Below are positions 15,201-21,215 of a stretch of 21,215 bases of DNA, one piece after another (the stretch's first letter is position 1; each line of letters opens with the position of its first letter). The translations under genes were made by a program, and so were the position numbers. Source of the stretch: Christensenella sp. UBA4247 (lineage in GTDB: Bacteria > Bacillota > Clostridia > Christensenellales > CAG-1252); contig DGWX01000012.1 of NCBI GenBank assembly GCA_002395405.1, positions 1 to 21,215 on the forward strand, written 5' to 3'. The notes beneath the pieces were generated by a model. That model was not told where the DNA came from. It did no database searches and saw only the letters and a list, made by a program, of their open reading frames with translations.

Positions 15201-17942
15201 AAGATCCTCGGGCAAAACGGAGCTTTTTTGAATCAGAGATGCGATCTCGCCGCCCGTTAAAGAAACGCGAAGCTCGCTTATATCCCTCGAATCGGAATAA
15301 AGGGCGGGTTTTTCGTAACCGCTGCCCCACTTCGCTTTTTCTTCTTCGGAAGAAACAAAGTATAAGCTGCCCGCTCCGATCTTATCGGAAAGATGCTCCG
15401 CGCCGTCTCCGAACAAATCGTCCGAAGAGAGGCGGCTGTCGTAAGAGATATAGAATTTGTCGTTGATCTCGCTGAGGAAATCGTCCGCTTGCTCTTCCGA
15501 GAAAGAAACGGTTTTATCCGCGTTTGACGCGTACAAAAGCGCCAAGATCTCTTGCGCATCCGCGCTCGTAAAGGATTCACCCTCGCTAAGACGCGGGGTT
15601 ACAAGCGCTTCCACAAGCTCGTATATGCTCGGGAGAAGAATTCCGCCGTTTGAATTTTCGTCTTTCGGGAAGAAACGGAGCGATAGAGGAAATTCGCTCT
15701 TTTGAAGGGTTTCGAAGAGATTCGTAACGACGTCTTCCAAAGAATCCGTGACCGACGATAGATCGAAGCCGTCCGATCCGCCGAGAACCGTCATAAAGCG
15801 ATTGATCGTGTCCATAACCGACGCCGTTTCTTCGTAAGTAAAATCGTTTACGCGAAGCATCGTTTGGAACGCTTCGGCGCTTTCCCCTTCTTTCGCGATG
15901 TTTTTACCCGCTTTATGGATCAGTTTTCCGTCCGCTCGCTCTTCCGAAACGAACAGTTTGATCCCGAAATAGGAATTTCCCTTCGGCAAGATTTTGGATA
16001 CGAGTTTCGACCCCGTTCCTTCGCTCGGGAGATAGGGCGAAAGGAGCTCGGCAATGTCGAAGGAGATCAAAAGTTCGAGAGAAAAGACCTTTCTTCCGTC
16101 CTCTTCCGATACTTTATCGAGCGCGATCTCGCAAACGTTCGGGTGGATCCCTTCGAATATATTGCGGGAAGAAGATTCTTCGGCGGCGGCAACGCTCTTA
16201 TCGCCGGAAGGATCCAGCTCGGAAACGTACTTGACCATAAGAGACGCGAGCGCTTCCGCGGAAAGATGGACCTGCATTTCTTCGTTCGAACGGGTAAAAT
16301 CCAAACCGTCCGAAAGATGAATATGATTGAGAACGTCTTTCAAAGCGTCGGAAGAAAGCAGATTGTTTTCATCCAAAAACGAAAGATCCACGCCGTATTT
16401 TCCCGCCATATCGCTCTTAAACGCGGAAACAGAAGCGTCCAAAGACAGAGGATCGTGGTCCACCGTCGTTACGTACAGGCATTTTAATACGGTAAAGACT
16501 TCGTGCGCCGAAAGCGTGCCGGAGTCGTCGAGAAGAGAAAGAAGCGTCTCGATCGTCATAATTTGGAGTTCGGAATAGGTATTGCCGGAAGAATCTTTAA
16601 GAGCGTTTCCGTCCGCGTCCAAAGAGGGAACGAAGTTGATCTTTACCTTTTCGTTGATGGAAGAGAATACTTCCGTTACTTTATCGTTCATTTCGGCGAA
16701 GAAGCTCTTTTCCGCGCCGTTTTCCGCGTCTCTTCCCATCAGACCGTTTACGATTTTGGAAAGGTTTTTCGCGGCTTTATCCGACATATTGTTTACCTTT
16801 ACTTTGATTTCTCTCCCGTCCGCTTCTTCCGCAAGGGGGTAAACGCAAGCCGAAAGCGAGAGGTATTTCGGAACGAGAGACGGGATCATCTCGATCGCGA
16901 AAGAAGGCGCGCCGGATAAGCGGTTCTTTACTTCGTCGGACTGCATCATAATTGTAACGAGATCGCGCAGTTTTACGGAAACCGTAACGCCGAGTTCGGT
17001 ATCTTTTTGATCGTAGAGCGCTTCGCCGTTTGAAACGAGAAGCGGCGTGTTTTTGATCGTAACGGAAGCTACCTTTACGTAATCGGTAACGCTCGCGTTC
17101 GCGGGAAGATACGCCGCCATTTGCTCCTTAAAGGGAGAGGACTCTCCGGAGAGGAAATATTGCAAAACGTCGTTTACAAATGCGGAAACCTGCTTCCCCG
17201 TAACGGAAAAAGTCGTAAATTCGGTATTTTCCGGAGCGGACGGGTCGGTTATATCGTAATTTTCAAGCGACTCGAAATTGAAATCGAGGGAGGAAAACGC
17301 GCGATCCGCGAGCTTATCCGCGGAAAAATCCGTTGCGGAAAAGCCTTCGTCTCCGAGAATGGAGCGAATGGATAAGCGGTACGTTTTAAGCCCGAGCCTT
17401 TTGCGAACGGCGGCGCTCTCTTCCGCCGCGAGACAAGCATATTCCTCGATCGAAACGAGCGCTTTTACGTCGCTTGAAAGAAGAGCGTAGCGAGAAGAAA
17501 TCGGGAGAAGGAGAAACGCGGCGAAAGACGCGTCCTCGTCGTAAGATCCATCCTCTTTTTCTTCGCCCTCTTCTTCCGCGGCGGCGACCCGCGTTACGTC
17601 CAAAGCTTCTTTTGCGCTCTCGGGTAAGATCTCGTATTCGAGTTCCGCTTCGCTCTTTTCGGAAAGGAACAGCGCGGAGGAAAGACCGGAATAAAAATCG
17701 TCCAAATCTTCTTCCGCATAAGTCGCCTTCGTTTCTTTACCCGAAAGGACTTTGCTTAAAATAGATAAAGATTCGGAAAGCGTTACGCCGCCGATCTTGG
17801 GGCTGACGTGGCTCTTGAAAAGCACGCTGCCTCCGATGAAGAGCGCCGCGATAAATACGATCAAAAGGATTAAACAAACCACCAAACAAGTTAGGCAACC
17901 GTTTCTTTTTCCCAGTCTTCCGCCTTCTCCGGCTCTTGACAT
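12210..17942 (-). CDS. Giant membrane-anchored modular repeat protein, first gene of the dnaA operon
   Basis: I do not recognise this 1910-residue protein. A basic N-terminus (Arg3, Arg9, Lys12, Arg13) precedes one strong hydrophobic segment (about 17-41); nothing hydrophobic enough to span the membrane is seen later, so it is predicted N-in, C-out. The outside part is rich in Ser, acidic and mixed alpha/beta, with acidic inserts at 121-138 and 948-960 and few Cys. It contains six diverged modules. There is no sortase signal or catalytic motif that I can see. The start follows GAGG with good spacing and its own promoter is near 18080. It ends 17 bp before dnaA. One reading frame remains open across 5.7 kb and repeat motifs are conserved, so it is a real gene. 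Plausible roles, all inference, are envelope spanning, adhesion or lipid binding. Confidence 0.9.
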   Translation of the reverse strand: MSRAGEGGRLGKRNGCLTCLVVCLILLIVFIAALFIGGSVLFKSHVSPKIGGVTLSESLSILSKVLSGKETKATYAEEDLDDFYSGLSSALFLSEKSEAELEYEILPESAKEALDVTRVAAAEEEGEEKEDGSYDEDASFAAFLLLPISSRYALLSSDVKALVSIEEYACLAAEESAAVRKRLGLKTYRLSIRSILGDEGFSATDFSADKLADRAFSSLDFNFESLENYDITDPSAPENTEFTTFSVTGKQVSAFVNDVLQYFLSGESSPFKEQMAAYLPANASVTDYVKVASVTIKNTPLLVSNGEALYDQKDTELGVTVSVKLRDLVTIMMQSDEVKNRLSGAPSFAIEMIPSLVPKYLSLSACVYPLAEEADGREIKVKVNNMSDKAAKNLSKIVNGLMGRDAENGAEKSFFAEMNDKVTEVFSSINEKVKINFVPSLDADGNALKDSSGNTYSELQIMTIETLLSLLDDSGTLSAHEVFTVLKCLYVTTVDHDPLSLDASVSAFKSDMAGKYGVDLSFLDENNLLSSDALKDVLNHIHLSDGLDFTRSNEEMQVHLSAEALASLMVKYVSELDPSGDKSVAAAEESSSRNIFEGIHPNVCEIALDKVSEEDGRKVFSLELLISFDIAELLSPYLPSEGTGSKLVSKILPKGNSYFGIKLFVSEERADGKLIHKAGKNIAKEGESAEAFQTMLRVNDFTYEETASVMDTINRFMTVLGGSDGFDLSSVTDSLEDVVTNLFETLQKSEFPLSLRFFPKDENSNGGILLPSIYELVEALVTPRLSEGESFTSADAQEILALLYASNADKTVSFSEEQADDFLSEINDKFYISYDSRLSSDDLFGDGAEHLSDKIGAGSLYFVSSEEEKAKWGSGYEKPALYSDSRDISELRVSLTGGEIASLIQKSSVLPEDLSSSFGGFSPLGARFITEEGETYLAFDLLCTFFEKTSEEEDGEGEEDNSLDLSVLFPKDLKLSAKILMYAPSYSEEKPRFSSSIAINDGSAEKIFFLLKAFGGDSLSESALSGKIGSALEKVFQSLESKIPVYYSEGGVGYKVTVNGKEENCIYLSDVFTALISLTGIQDSVNEDTGETIPEEDRSLSSALSFRAKLKEFGRMPSYSFEGDASDWEADISGVNSFFTESDLTSFLSSLSDKYYLSSPITAEKLMGSEKSFDVNASSVSFLSLYADERPVSELTVRLTGGALGALFNKTLGSISIGEEGGATLVQSAIRIDSFGTTDLTDDKAFLDLCFLVSLSSSSSILPKYLFVKAEVDLSYDFVNARFPSELTCSAKITINDLSFNQTKNLFGYIASLGGNFSMDSISEKIADGLKDGISGMLSLYPEGTVKAQENAIVLPDVFTFLVSLTSMTDQNGTDTAAQDLASRLRGFGYQLNQNGDPENHSDYSWVNGLKLFLSTDDAYVYSNMQRAYFMKNKPDMDMIYDGVGDLFSTIDDSSFNLTGEDGLYLYDGDIRTLKISDKALGVMIKNKQSFSSAVSGSGVSASIESVKIYFEDTSFRLESGLKISLTGENYAMLPSYFFVKAVTKEDPSSLSGYSTEITVNNLSREQTVNFFHNFTSLSSVGIETGAFTLSTLESAINSAVSSALNSFSSSVSVSYGCFTDGDISSEYNDANYPDDFISVSAGDGYLEIPSVYYFLIDLLYDSSKPEESEMQHMLNKLYESDTSLNANIVLNPASDTAFQKEAVYRGENPITDLITIYSDRYLASEISTDLSGENINGDIDIEGILQLTILKAGDAASRALWKNKFFTDAEDFNASHDYMIATAVASLSNYSSGGSTSLVPEKLWFTVLIDLTNESESRGLLYDMNQKDMEIFEHILSSNNDKFSINEIAVELASLIVDKIGHVAGVGLTVRYYGANDDYYFAETLPFSSNQENVKDSVNGASYVVVSLN
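12426..17207 (-). repeat. Six diverged tandem modules within the giant protein
   Basis: Four landmarks recur in order. (a) An LTGGALGALF-type segment starts at residues 246, 558, 893, 1197, 1474 and more weakly about 1740. (b) An LPKYLFVKA-type strand starts at 357, 652, 969, 1262, 1534 and 1800. (c) An INDLSFNQTKNLF-type strand-helix starts at about 382, 697, 998, 1294, 1559 and 1824. (d) A VLPDVFTFLVSL-type helix starts at 459, 769, 1067, 1354 and 1648. Landmark (b) recurs every 295, 317, 293, 272 and 266 residues. Approximate module spans are 17207-16533, 16271-15603, 15266-14709, 14354-13848, 13523-12963 and 12725-12426. The last module lacks landmark (d), and the protein ends about 70 residues after its landmark (c). 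Confidence 0.75.
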
Positions 17943-18065
17943 AATTACCTCGCATTTTCCACCCGAAAGATCTCGGGGCGTTAGGCCCGCCGCGCATTTT
18001 TTCGAAAACCGCGCGGAAAGCCGATCTTTTTAAGGATAAAACCCTATATTATCCTATTATAATAA

Positions 18066-18095
18066 ATTATACAATACGCGCGCGCAAGAAAGCAA
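18066..18095 (-). promoter_or_regulatory. Promoter of the giant gene-dnaA operon
   Basis: Minus-strand TTGCTT (complement of 18090-18095), an 18-bp spacer and a perfect TATAAT (complement of 18066-18071). The start point is expected near 18059, leaving a GC-rich, hairpin-containing leader of about 117 nt before the GAGG and ATG. The -35 is identical to that of the GH105 operon. Confidence 0.6.
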
Positions 18096-18196
18096 GGGTC
18101 CGCTCGAATTTCCGAACGGAAAAAACAGGAAAATCCGCTTCCTGCCGCCGAAAAAATGCGATCGCGCGGGATACAAGCCGAAAAAGGTAAATCCCA

Positions 18197-18225
18197 TTGT
18201 TTTAATTTTGCGGCTGTGGTAATAT
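18197..18225 (+). promoter_or_regulatory. rqcP promoter, possibly giving a leaderless mRNA
   Basis: TTGTTT (18197-18202), a 17-bp spacer and TAATAT (18220-18225). The -10 ends six bases before the ATG, so transcription should begin at or within a base or two of the start codon. The hexamers are imperfect, and an overlapping TATTAT (18223-18228) is an alternative -10. Confidence 0.45.
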
Positions 18226-18231
18226 TATACT

Positions 18232-18474
18232 ATGAGACTCGATAAATTCTTGAAAGTAAGCAGATTGATCAAACGGCGCACCGTTGCGGCGGACGCTTGC
18301 GGCGCGGCGCGCGTTTTGCTGAACGGAAAAGAGGCGAAACCCTCTAAAGAAGTAAAGATCGGCGACGTGATCGAGATTTTATACGGCGCGGGAAGCCTTA
18401 CCGTTCGCGTTTGCGCGATCGAGGAAGTAACCAAAAAGGAAAACGCGCAAAATTTATACGAAGTGATCGAATAA
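18232..18474 (+). CDS. rqcP: S4-domain ribosome-associated quality-control protein RqcP (YabO/Hsp15 family)
   Basis: The 80-residue S4 RNA-binding protein starts MRLDKFLKVSRLIKRRT, essentially the same opening as B. subtilis RqcP (YabO). In Bacillota RqcP works with RqcH on stalled 50S subunits, helping add alanine tails to blocked nascent chains. The S4 core continues through RVLLNGKEAKPSKEVKIGDVIEI, with a basic N-terminal helix for rRNA or tRNA contact. That N-terminal agreement fixes the start, yet there is no Shine-Dalgarno: the 20 bases upstream are promoter-like sequence. The gene precedes ispDF by 67 bp on the same strand and probably shares its transcript. In B. subtilis the neighbours differ (yabN, yabP). 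Confidence 0.88.
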   Translation: MRLDKFLKVSRLIKRRTVAADACGAARVLLNGKEAKPSKEVKIGDVIEILYGAGSLTVRVCAIEEVTKKENAQNLYEVIE

Positions 18475-18541
18475 AGGCGCGTTATCGCCGATGGCAAAAA
18501 AAGGCGGAAAACACCGAAATATCCGAATAAAACGAGGAAAT

Positions 18542-19672
18542 ATGAAAGGTATCGCGATTATTGCGGCGGCGGGCGCGGGAACGCGCGCCGGCGTGGATAA
18601 AGTTTGGGAAAAGATCGGAGGGAAGACTGTTCTCGAAAGAGCGGCGGAGCCTTTTTTCCGCTCGGATTATATAAGCCACGTCATATTCGTCGTAACCCAA
18701 AAAAGAAGAAAAGACGCGGAAGCGCTTTTTTCGGGAAGAGAAAAACCCTGTTTTATCGTTCAGGGCGGAGAAACGCGAACGGAAAGCGTTCGAAACGCGT
18801 TGTGCGTTGCCGAGAAGATCGCGGACGGCAAAAGCGCCGTCGTCGCGGTACATGACGGCGCACGCCCTTTTCTCTCTCTTTCCCTTTTGGATCGCTGTAT
18901 GGCGGAAGCCGCGGAAAAAGGAAGCGCAGTTCCCTCTTTCCCGATCGCGGATTCGATGCGAAAGGTCGAGAACGGGGGCAATCGCGCGGTGGATCGCGAG
19001 CAGTTTGTTTCGGTGCAAACGCCGCAGTGTTTCGATCTTACCAAACTCCTGAAAAGTTACGAAGGCGCCTCGGGCGCTTCGGACGACGCAACGCTTTTTG
19101 AAAAAAAATTCGGTGCGCCGAACCTCGTCAAAGGGGAAGAAACAAACAAAAAAATTACCTATTCTTCCGATCTTTTGAGCGATGTCGAAGCAGATCGAAT
19201 CCGCGTCGGCGTGGGCTATGACGTCCATCCCCTCGCGGAAGGCAGAGCGCTCGTTCTCGGAGGGGTTTCGATCCCCTTTGAAAAGGGGCTTCTCGGACAT
19301 AGCGACGCGGATTGCTTGACCCACGCGGTGATGGACGCCCTTCTGACGGCGGCTTCTCTTCCCGATATCGGACATTTTTTCCCGCCGAGCGATCCCGCGT
19401 ATGACGGCGCAAACAGTTTAAGATTATTAAAGATCGTTCTTTCCGAGGTCAAAAAGAAAGGCTTTCGCGTAATAAATGTTTCGGGAATGATTATGGCGGA
19501 GCGCCCCAAAATGGCGCCCTATCTTTCCGAAATGGAAGCGAATATCGCAAAAACGCTTGAAATATCCGAACAAAACGTTAAATTCGGAGCAACTACGACC
19601 GAAAAACTCGGTGTCGTCGGAGAGGGAAAAGGCATGGCGGCGGAAGCCGCGGCGCTTCTTGCGCGCGACTGA
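18542..19672 (+). CDS. ispDF: Bifunctional IspD-IspF enzyme of the MEP isoprenoid pathway
   Basis: The 376-residue fusion carries two steps of non-mevalonate isoprenoid synthesis. IspD (about 1-217) transfers CMP to 2-C-methyl-D-erythritol 4-phosphate. It shows the nucleotide loop AAAGAGTR (8-15), Lys20, HDGARP (104-109), SVQTPQCF (157-164) and SDDATLFE (180-187). IspF (about 219-376) makes the 2,4-cyclodiphosphate. It shows metal ligands Asp227 and His229 in DVHPL, His253 in GHSDADC, DIGHFFPPSD (275-284) and TTTEKLG (351-357). All key residues appear intact. The start at 18542 follows GAGG at 18534 and matches the IspD N-terminus; an in-frame ATG at 18491 would add 17 basic residues without an SD. 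The fusion skips IspE, which is not in the window. Confidence 0.95.
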   Translation: MKGIAIIAAAGAGTRAGVDKVWEKIGGKTVLERAAEPFFRSDYISHVIFVVTQKRRKDAEALFSGREKPCFIVQGGETRTESVRNALCVAEKIADGKSAVVAVHDGARPFLSLSLLDRCMAEAAEKGSAVPSFPIADSMRKVENGGNRAVDREQFVSVQTPQCFDLTKLLKSYEGASGASDDATLFEKKFGAPNLVKGEETNKKITYSSDLLSDVEADRIRVGVGYDVHPLAEGRALVLGGVSIPFEKGLLGHSDADCLTHAVMDALLTAASLPDIGHFFPPSDPAYDGANSLRLLKIVLSEVKKKGFRVINVSGMIMAERPKMAPYLSEMEANIAKTLEISEQNVKFGATTTEKLGVVGEGKGMAAEAAALLARD

Positions 19673-19677
19673 TTTTC

Positions 19678-19707
19678 TTGACTTTATACGCGCGCGTGTG
19701 ATACTTT
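19678..19707 (+). promoter_or_regulatory. Promoter of the 152-residue gene, possibly giving a leaderless mRNA
   Basis: TTGACT (19678-19683), five of six matches to the -35 consensus, an 18-bp spacer and TACTTT (19702-19707). The -10 ends exactly six bases before the ATG, the same geometry as upstream of rqcP, and no Shine-Dalgarno is present. Confidence 0.5.
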
Positions 19708-19713
19708 ATATTT

Positions 19714-20172
19714 ATGGAATTGCAAACGTTCAAAAAAAACTATCGTGAAGGATTTTTCAGCCGTCTTGTCAAGAAGGCGGAGCTTATTCTTTTCGCGAAG
19801 AGGGTCGTTCGCTCGACCGAAAAATGCGAGAAGGCGAAACTCGACCTCTTGTATTCCCTTCCCGGCGTGTTTTCTATGGAGCTCGTTTGCGGCGGCGCAT
19901 CCATTCGATTGATCAAAGAGGCGGATACCTTCCGTATTATGGAAAAGTCGGAAAAATCCGTTATTCTTTTGCGAGTCATTTTTTCCGACAGAGGTGCCGA
20001 ACGCGCTCTTTTATATAAAAAAGCCTCTCTTTGCAGGTTGCTTGCGGAGGGAAGGATCCTTTACTACGGCAAAAGCAAATATCTGTCCGTTTTGACGCGC
20101 GTTTCAGAAGAGGGAGACCGCGCTTTTCTTTCCGAGAACAAGCGAAACGAGCTTTATCCTCTTGAAAAATAG
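19714..20172 (+). CDS. Uncharacterised 152-residue cytoplasmic protein, weakly SCP2-like
   Basis: I do not recognise this protein with confidence. It is basic at the N-terminus, has no signal peptide or membrane segment and ends in a Glu/Lys-rich tail. Residues 63-130 (from SIRLIKEADTF through RLLAEGRILYYGKSKYLSVL) recall the small SCP2/lipid-transfer fold, especially LLAEGRILYYGK, where SCP2 proteins carry an EGRxxxxG-like element. That is a weak impression. It starts 41 bp after ispDF and its TAG stop is immediately followed by the next gene's AGGAG, eight bases before that gene's ATG, so it is probably co-transcribed with the dehydrogenase-like gene. The ATG has no SD and lies beside a promoter -10. 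I see no better downstream start. Confidence 0.7.
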   Translation: MELQTFKKNYREGFFSRLVKKAELILFAKRVVRSTEKCEKAKLDLLYSLPGVFSMELVCGGASIRLIKEADTFRIMEKSEKSVILLRVIFSDRGAERALLYKKASLCRLLAEGRILYYGKSKYLSVLTRVSEEGDRAFLSENKRNELYPLEK

Positions 20173-20180
20173 GAGTTTTT

Positions 20181-21215
20181 ATGCGTAATTATTTCGAATT
20201 TCAAAACAAAGCCAAAATCAACTGCGGTGAGGGCGCGTTGAAAACGCTCGGCGCGGAGCTTTCCTATCTCGGTGGAAATAAGCCCCTTCTCGTTTGTTCG
20301 CAAGAAGCCGTAAAAGATGGCGTGATCGATCCCGTTTTATCCGCGATCTCTTCGGGAAACGGCGCAGGGGTCGTTTGTTTTGACGGAATCGGCGCGGCTG
20401 TTTCCACGGACCTGATCCGCGAGCTGAAAAACACTTTTGAAAAAGAGGAATGCGATTCGATCATAGCGGTTGGCGGTGATTCCGTTTTAGACAGCGCAAA
20501 GGTTCTTCGTACGTTTTTATCCCAAAAATGCGATGATATTCTTCCGATCGCGGGCGTTTTGAAAGCGCTCGGAAATCGCGTTCCGATGATTTTGATCCCT
20601 ACCGATTGCGGCTCCGGAGCCGAAACGAACGGATTCGTCACGATCGGAGATCAACTTATGCAATCTGCGGAAATGATCCCGGATCTCGTTATTATAGACG
20701 CGGCAATTTCGGTCAAAGAAACCAAACAAACCTTCGCGGGAAAAGGGTACGCGGCGCTTTCGAACGCGGTGGAAGCATATCTCGGTGCGGATGGCGTTGC
20801 GCCCGTTGAGATATTTGCGGAAAAATCGATCAAATTGATTTTTGAAAACCTTATCAAAAGCATAAAGGATCCGAAAGACGCGGCTGCAAGATCCGCCGTT
20901 CTCCTTTCTTCTGCGCTCGCGGGAATCGCGTTCGGAAACGTTCCTTTCGGCAGGGCGCACGCTTTGGCGGAAGGGATTTGTACCGTTACGGGTAAAATGA
21001 GATACGAAGCGTTAGCGCTTTCTCTCGTTCCCGCCCTAAAAGCGGAGAGGAAAACCGAGAGATTGGAAACGCTTCTCTTGTGGGTGGCGGGAGAACAAAC
21101 TTTTGCCGAAACGGAGAAATCGGAAAGAGCGGACAAAGTCATCGACGCGATCGCGAAACTATCGGATGATCTTTTCGAAGAAACGGGCCTTGCGAATAAA
21201 ATCTCGATTACGGAC
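20181..21215 (+). CDS. Iron-containing alcohol dehydrogenase-fold protein with degenerate metal site (3' end outside window)
   Basis: The first 345 residues of an Fe-ADH/GldA-type protein are visible; the window ends before the stop. The NAD(P) loop is largely kept: VGGDSVLDSAK (97-107, family GGGSxxDxAK) and PTDCGSGAETNGF (140-152). The metal site is not. Where the family has G-x-DALTHAIEAY, this has GYAALSNAVEAY, so the ligand Asp becomes Ala191 and the ligand His becomes Asn195. His260 in GRAHALAE is kept, but the later PHG ligand His is replaced in GKMRYEA and a neighbouring active-site His is Glu264. Three of four ligands are thus missing. It could bind nucleotide without iron catalysis, use another chemistry, or be a pseudoenzyme. 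The SD AGGAG lies five bases before the ATG. Confidence 0.8.
   Translation, partial: MRNYFEFQNKAKINCGEGALKTLGAELSYLGGNKPLLVCSQEAVKDGVIDPVLSAISSGNGAGVVCFDGIGAAVSTDLIRELKNTFEKEECDSIIAVGGDSVLDSAKVLRTFLSQKCDDILPIAGVLKALGNRVPMILIPTDCGSGAETNGFVTIGDQLMQSAEMIPDLVIIDAAISVKETKQTFAGKGYAALSNAVEAYLGADGVAPVEIFAEKSIKLIFENLIKSIKDPKDAAARSAVLLSSALAGIAFGNVPFGRAHALAEGICTVTGKMRYEALALSLVPALKAERKTERLETLLLWVAGEQTFAETEKSERADKVIDAIAKLSDDLFEETGLANKISITD

Larger units (their letters stand above)
17943..18231. other. Divergent intergenic region between the giant gene and rqcP
   Basis: This 289-bp gap is where gene direction switches. It holds the two divergent promoters and several hairpins: GGGC/GCCC (17976-17988) and CCGCGC/GCGCGG (17990-18016), both in the giant gene's leader, then TTTCC/GGAAA around GAAC near 18110-18123, and CAGGAA/TTCCTG (18126-18144). 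A very AT-rich block lies at about 18041-18075. I found no good DnaA box, so an origin here is less likely than at dnaA-dnaN. Confidence 0.5.

Noticed and set aside
15864..16487. A 207-residue open frame on the plus strand within the giant gene
   Set aside because: It is antisense to conserved repeat modules, has no SD, and has shadow-type composition.
17943..18231. Origin of replication at the divergent gene switch
   Set aside because: The AT-rich block is attractive, but I found no good DnaA box and the sampled base skew changes nearer to dnaA.
18491..18541. A longer ispDF start adding 17 basic residues
   Set aside because: There is no SD before 18491, whereas GAGG precedes 18542, where the conserved IspD fold begins.
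18482..19375. A 297-residue open frame on the minus strand
   Set aside because: It is antisense to the intact ispDF gene. Its Arg/Phe-rich composition and lack of motifs mark it as a shadow frame.
1..21215. tRNA, rRNA, insertion sequence or prophage signals
   Set aside because: I saw no tRNA-like cloverleaf with conserved TTC arm, no rRNA segment, no transposase or integrase frame and no terminal inverted repeats of an insertion sequence.

Overview
The window looks like the replication-origin neighbourhood of a member of the Bacillota, most likely an uncultured Clostridia. The gene order dnaA-dnaN-recF-gyrB-gyrA, purine-rich GGAG/AGGAG ribosome binding sites, TTGACA/TATAAT-type promoters, an RqcP-type S4 protein and a fused MEP-pathway ispDF gene all fit. 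The exact lineage is inference.

Left arm (1-3.7 kb): the edge carries one 36-nt element resembling a type II CRISPR repeat, then an AT-rich and pyrimidine-rich non-coding stretch. A good promoter follows, then a two-gene plus-strand operon: a cytoplasmic GH105/GH88-type unsaturated uronyl hydrolase and a membrane-anchored, probably (alpha/alpha)-toroid protein. It converges on gyrA at a bidirectional terminator. Its orientation is opposite to the replication genes and its coding strand is C-rich in the line I counted, as expected for an accessory operon on the lagging strand.

Core (3.7-12.2 kb, minus strand): dnaA, dnaN, recF, gyrB and gyrA are intact. dnaN and recF are one base apart, without the yaaA gene often found there, and gyrB follows recF without yaaB/remB. 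The dnaA-dnaN gap has a cluster of degenerate DnaA-box-like sites. The recF-gyrB gap has one perfect TTATCCACA box beside the gyrB promoter.

Giant gene (12.2-17.9 kb, minus strand): 17 bp upstream of dnaA, apparently in the same operon, is a 1910-residue protein. It has one N-terminal membrane anchor and six diverged copies of a module of about 266-317 residues. I recognise no named family. This is the most novel item in the window: the replication initiator appears to be the second gene of an operon headed by a giant, serine-rich, modular extracytoplasmic protein.

Right arm (18.2-21.2 kb, plus strand): rqcP, ispDF, an unrecognised 152-residue protein and a 3'-truncated iron-alcohol-dehydrogenase-fold protein lacking three of the four usual metal ligands. 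rqcP and the 152-residue gene have no Shine-Dalgarno, and both have a -10 element ending six bases before the ATG, so they may be leaderless.
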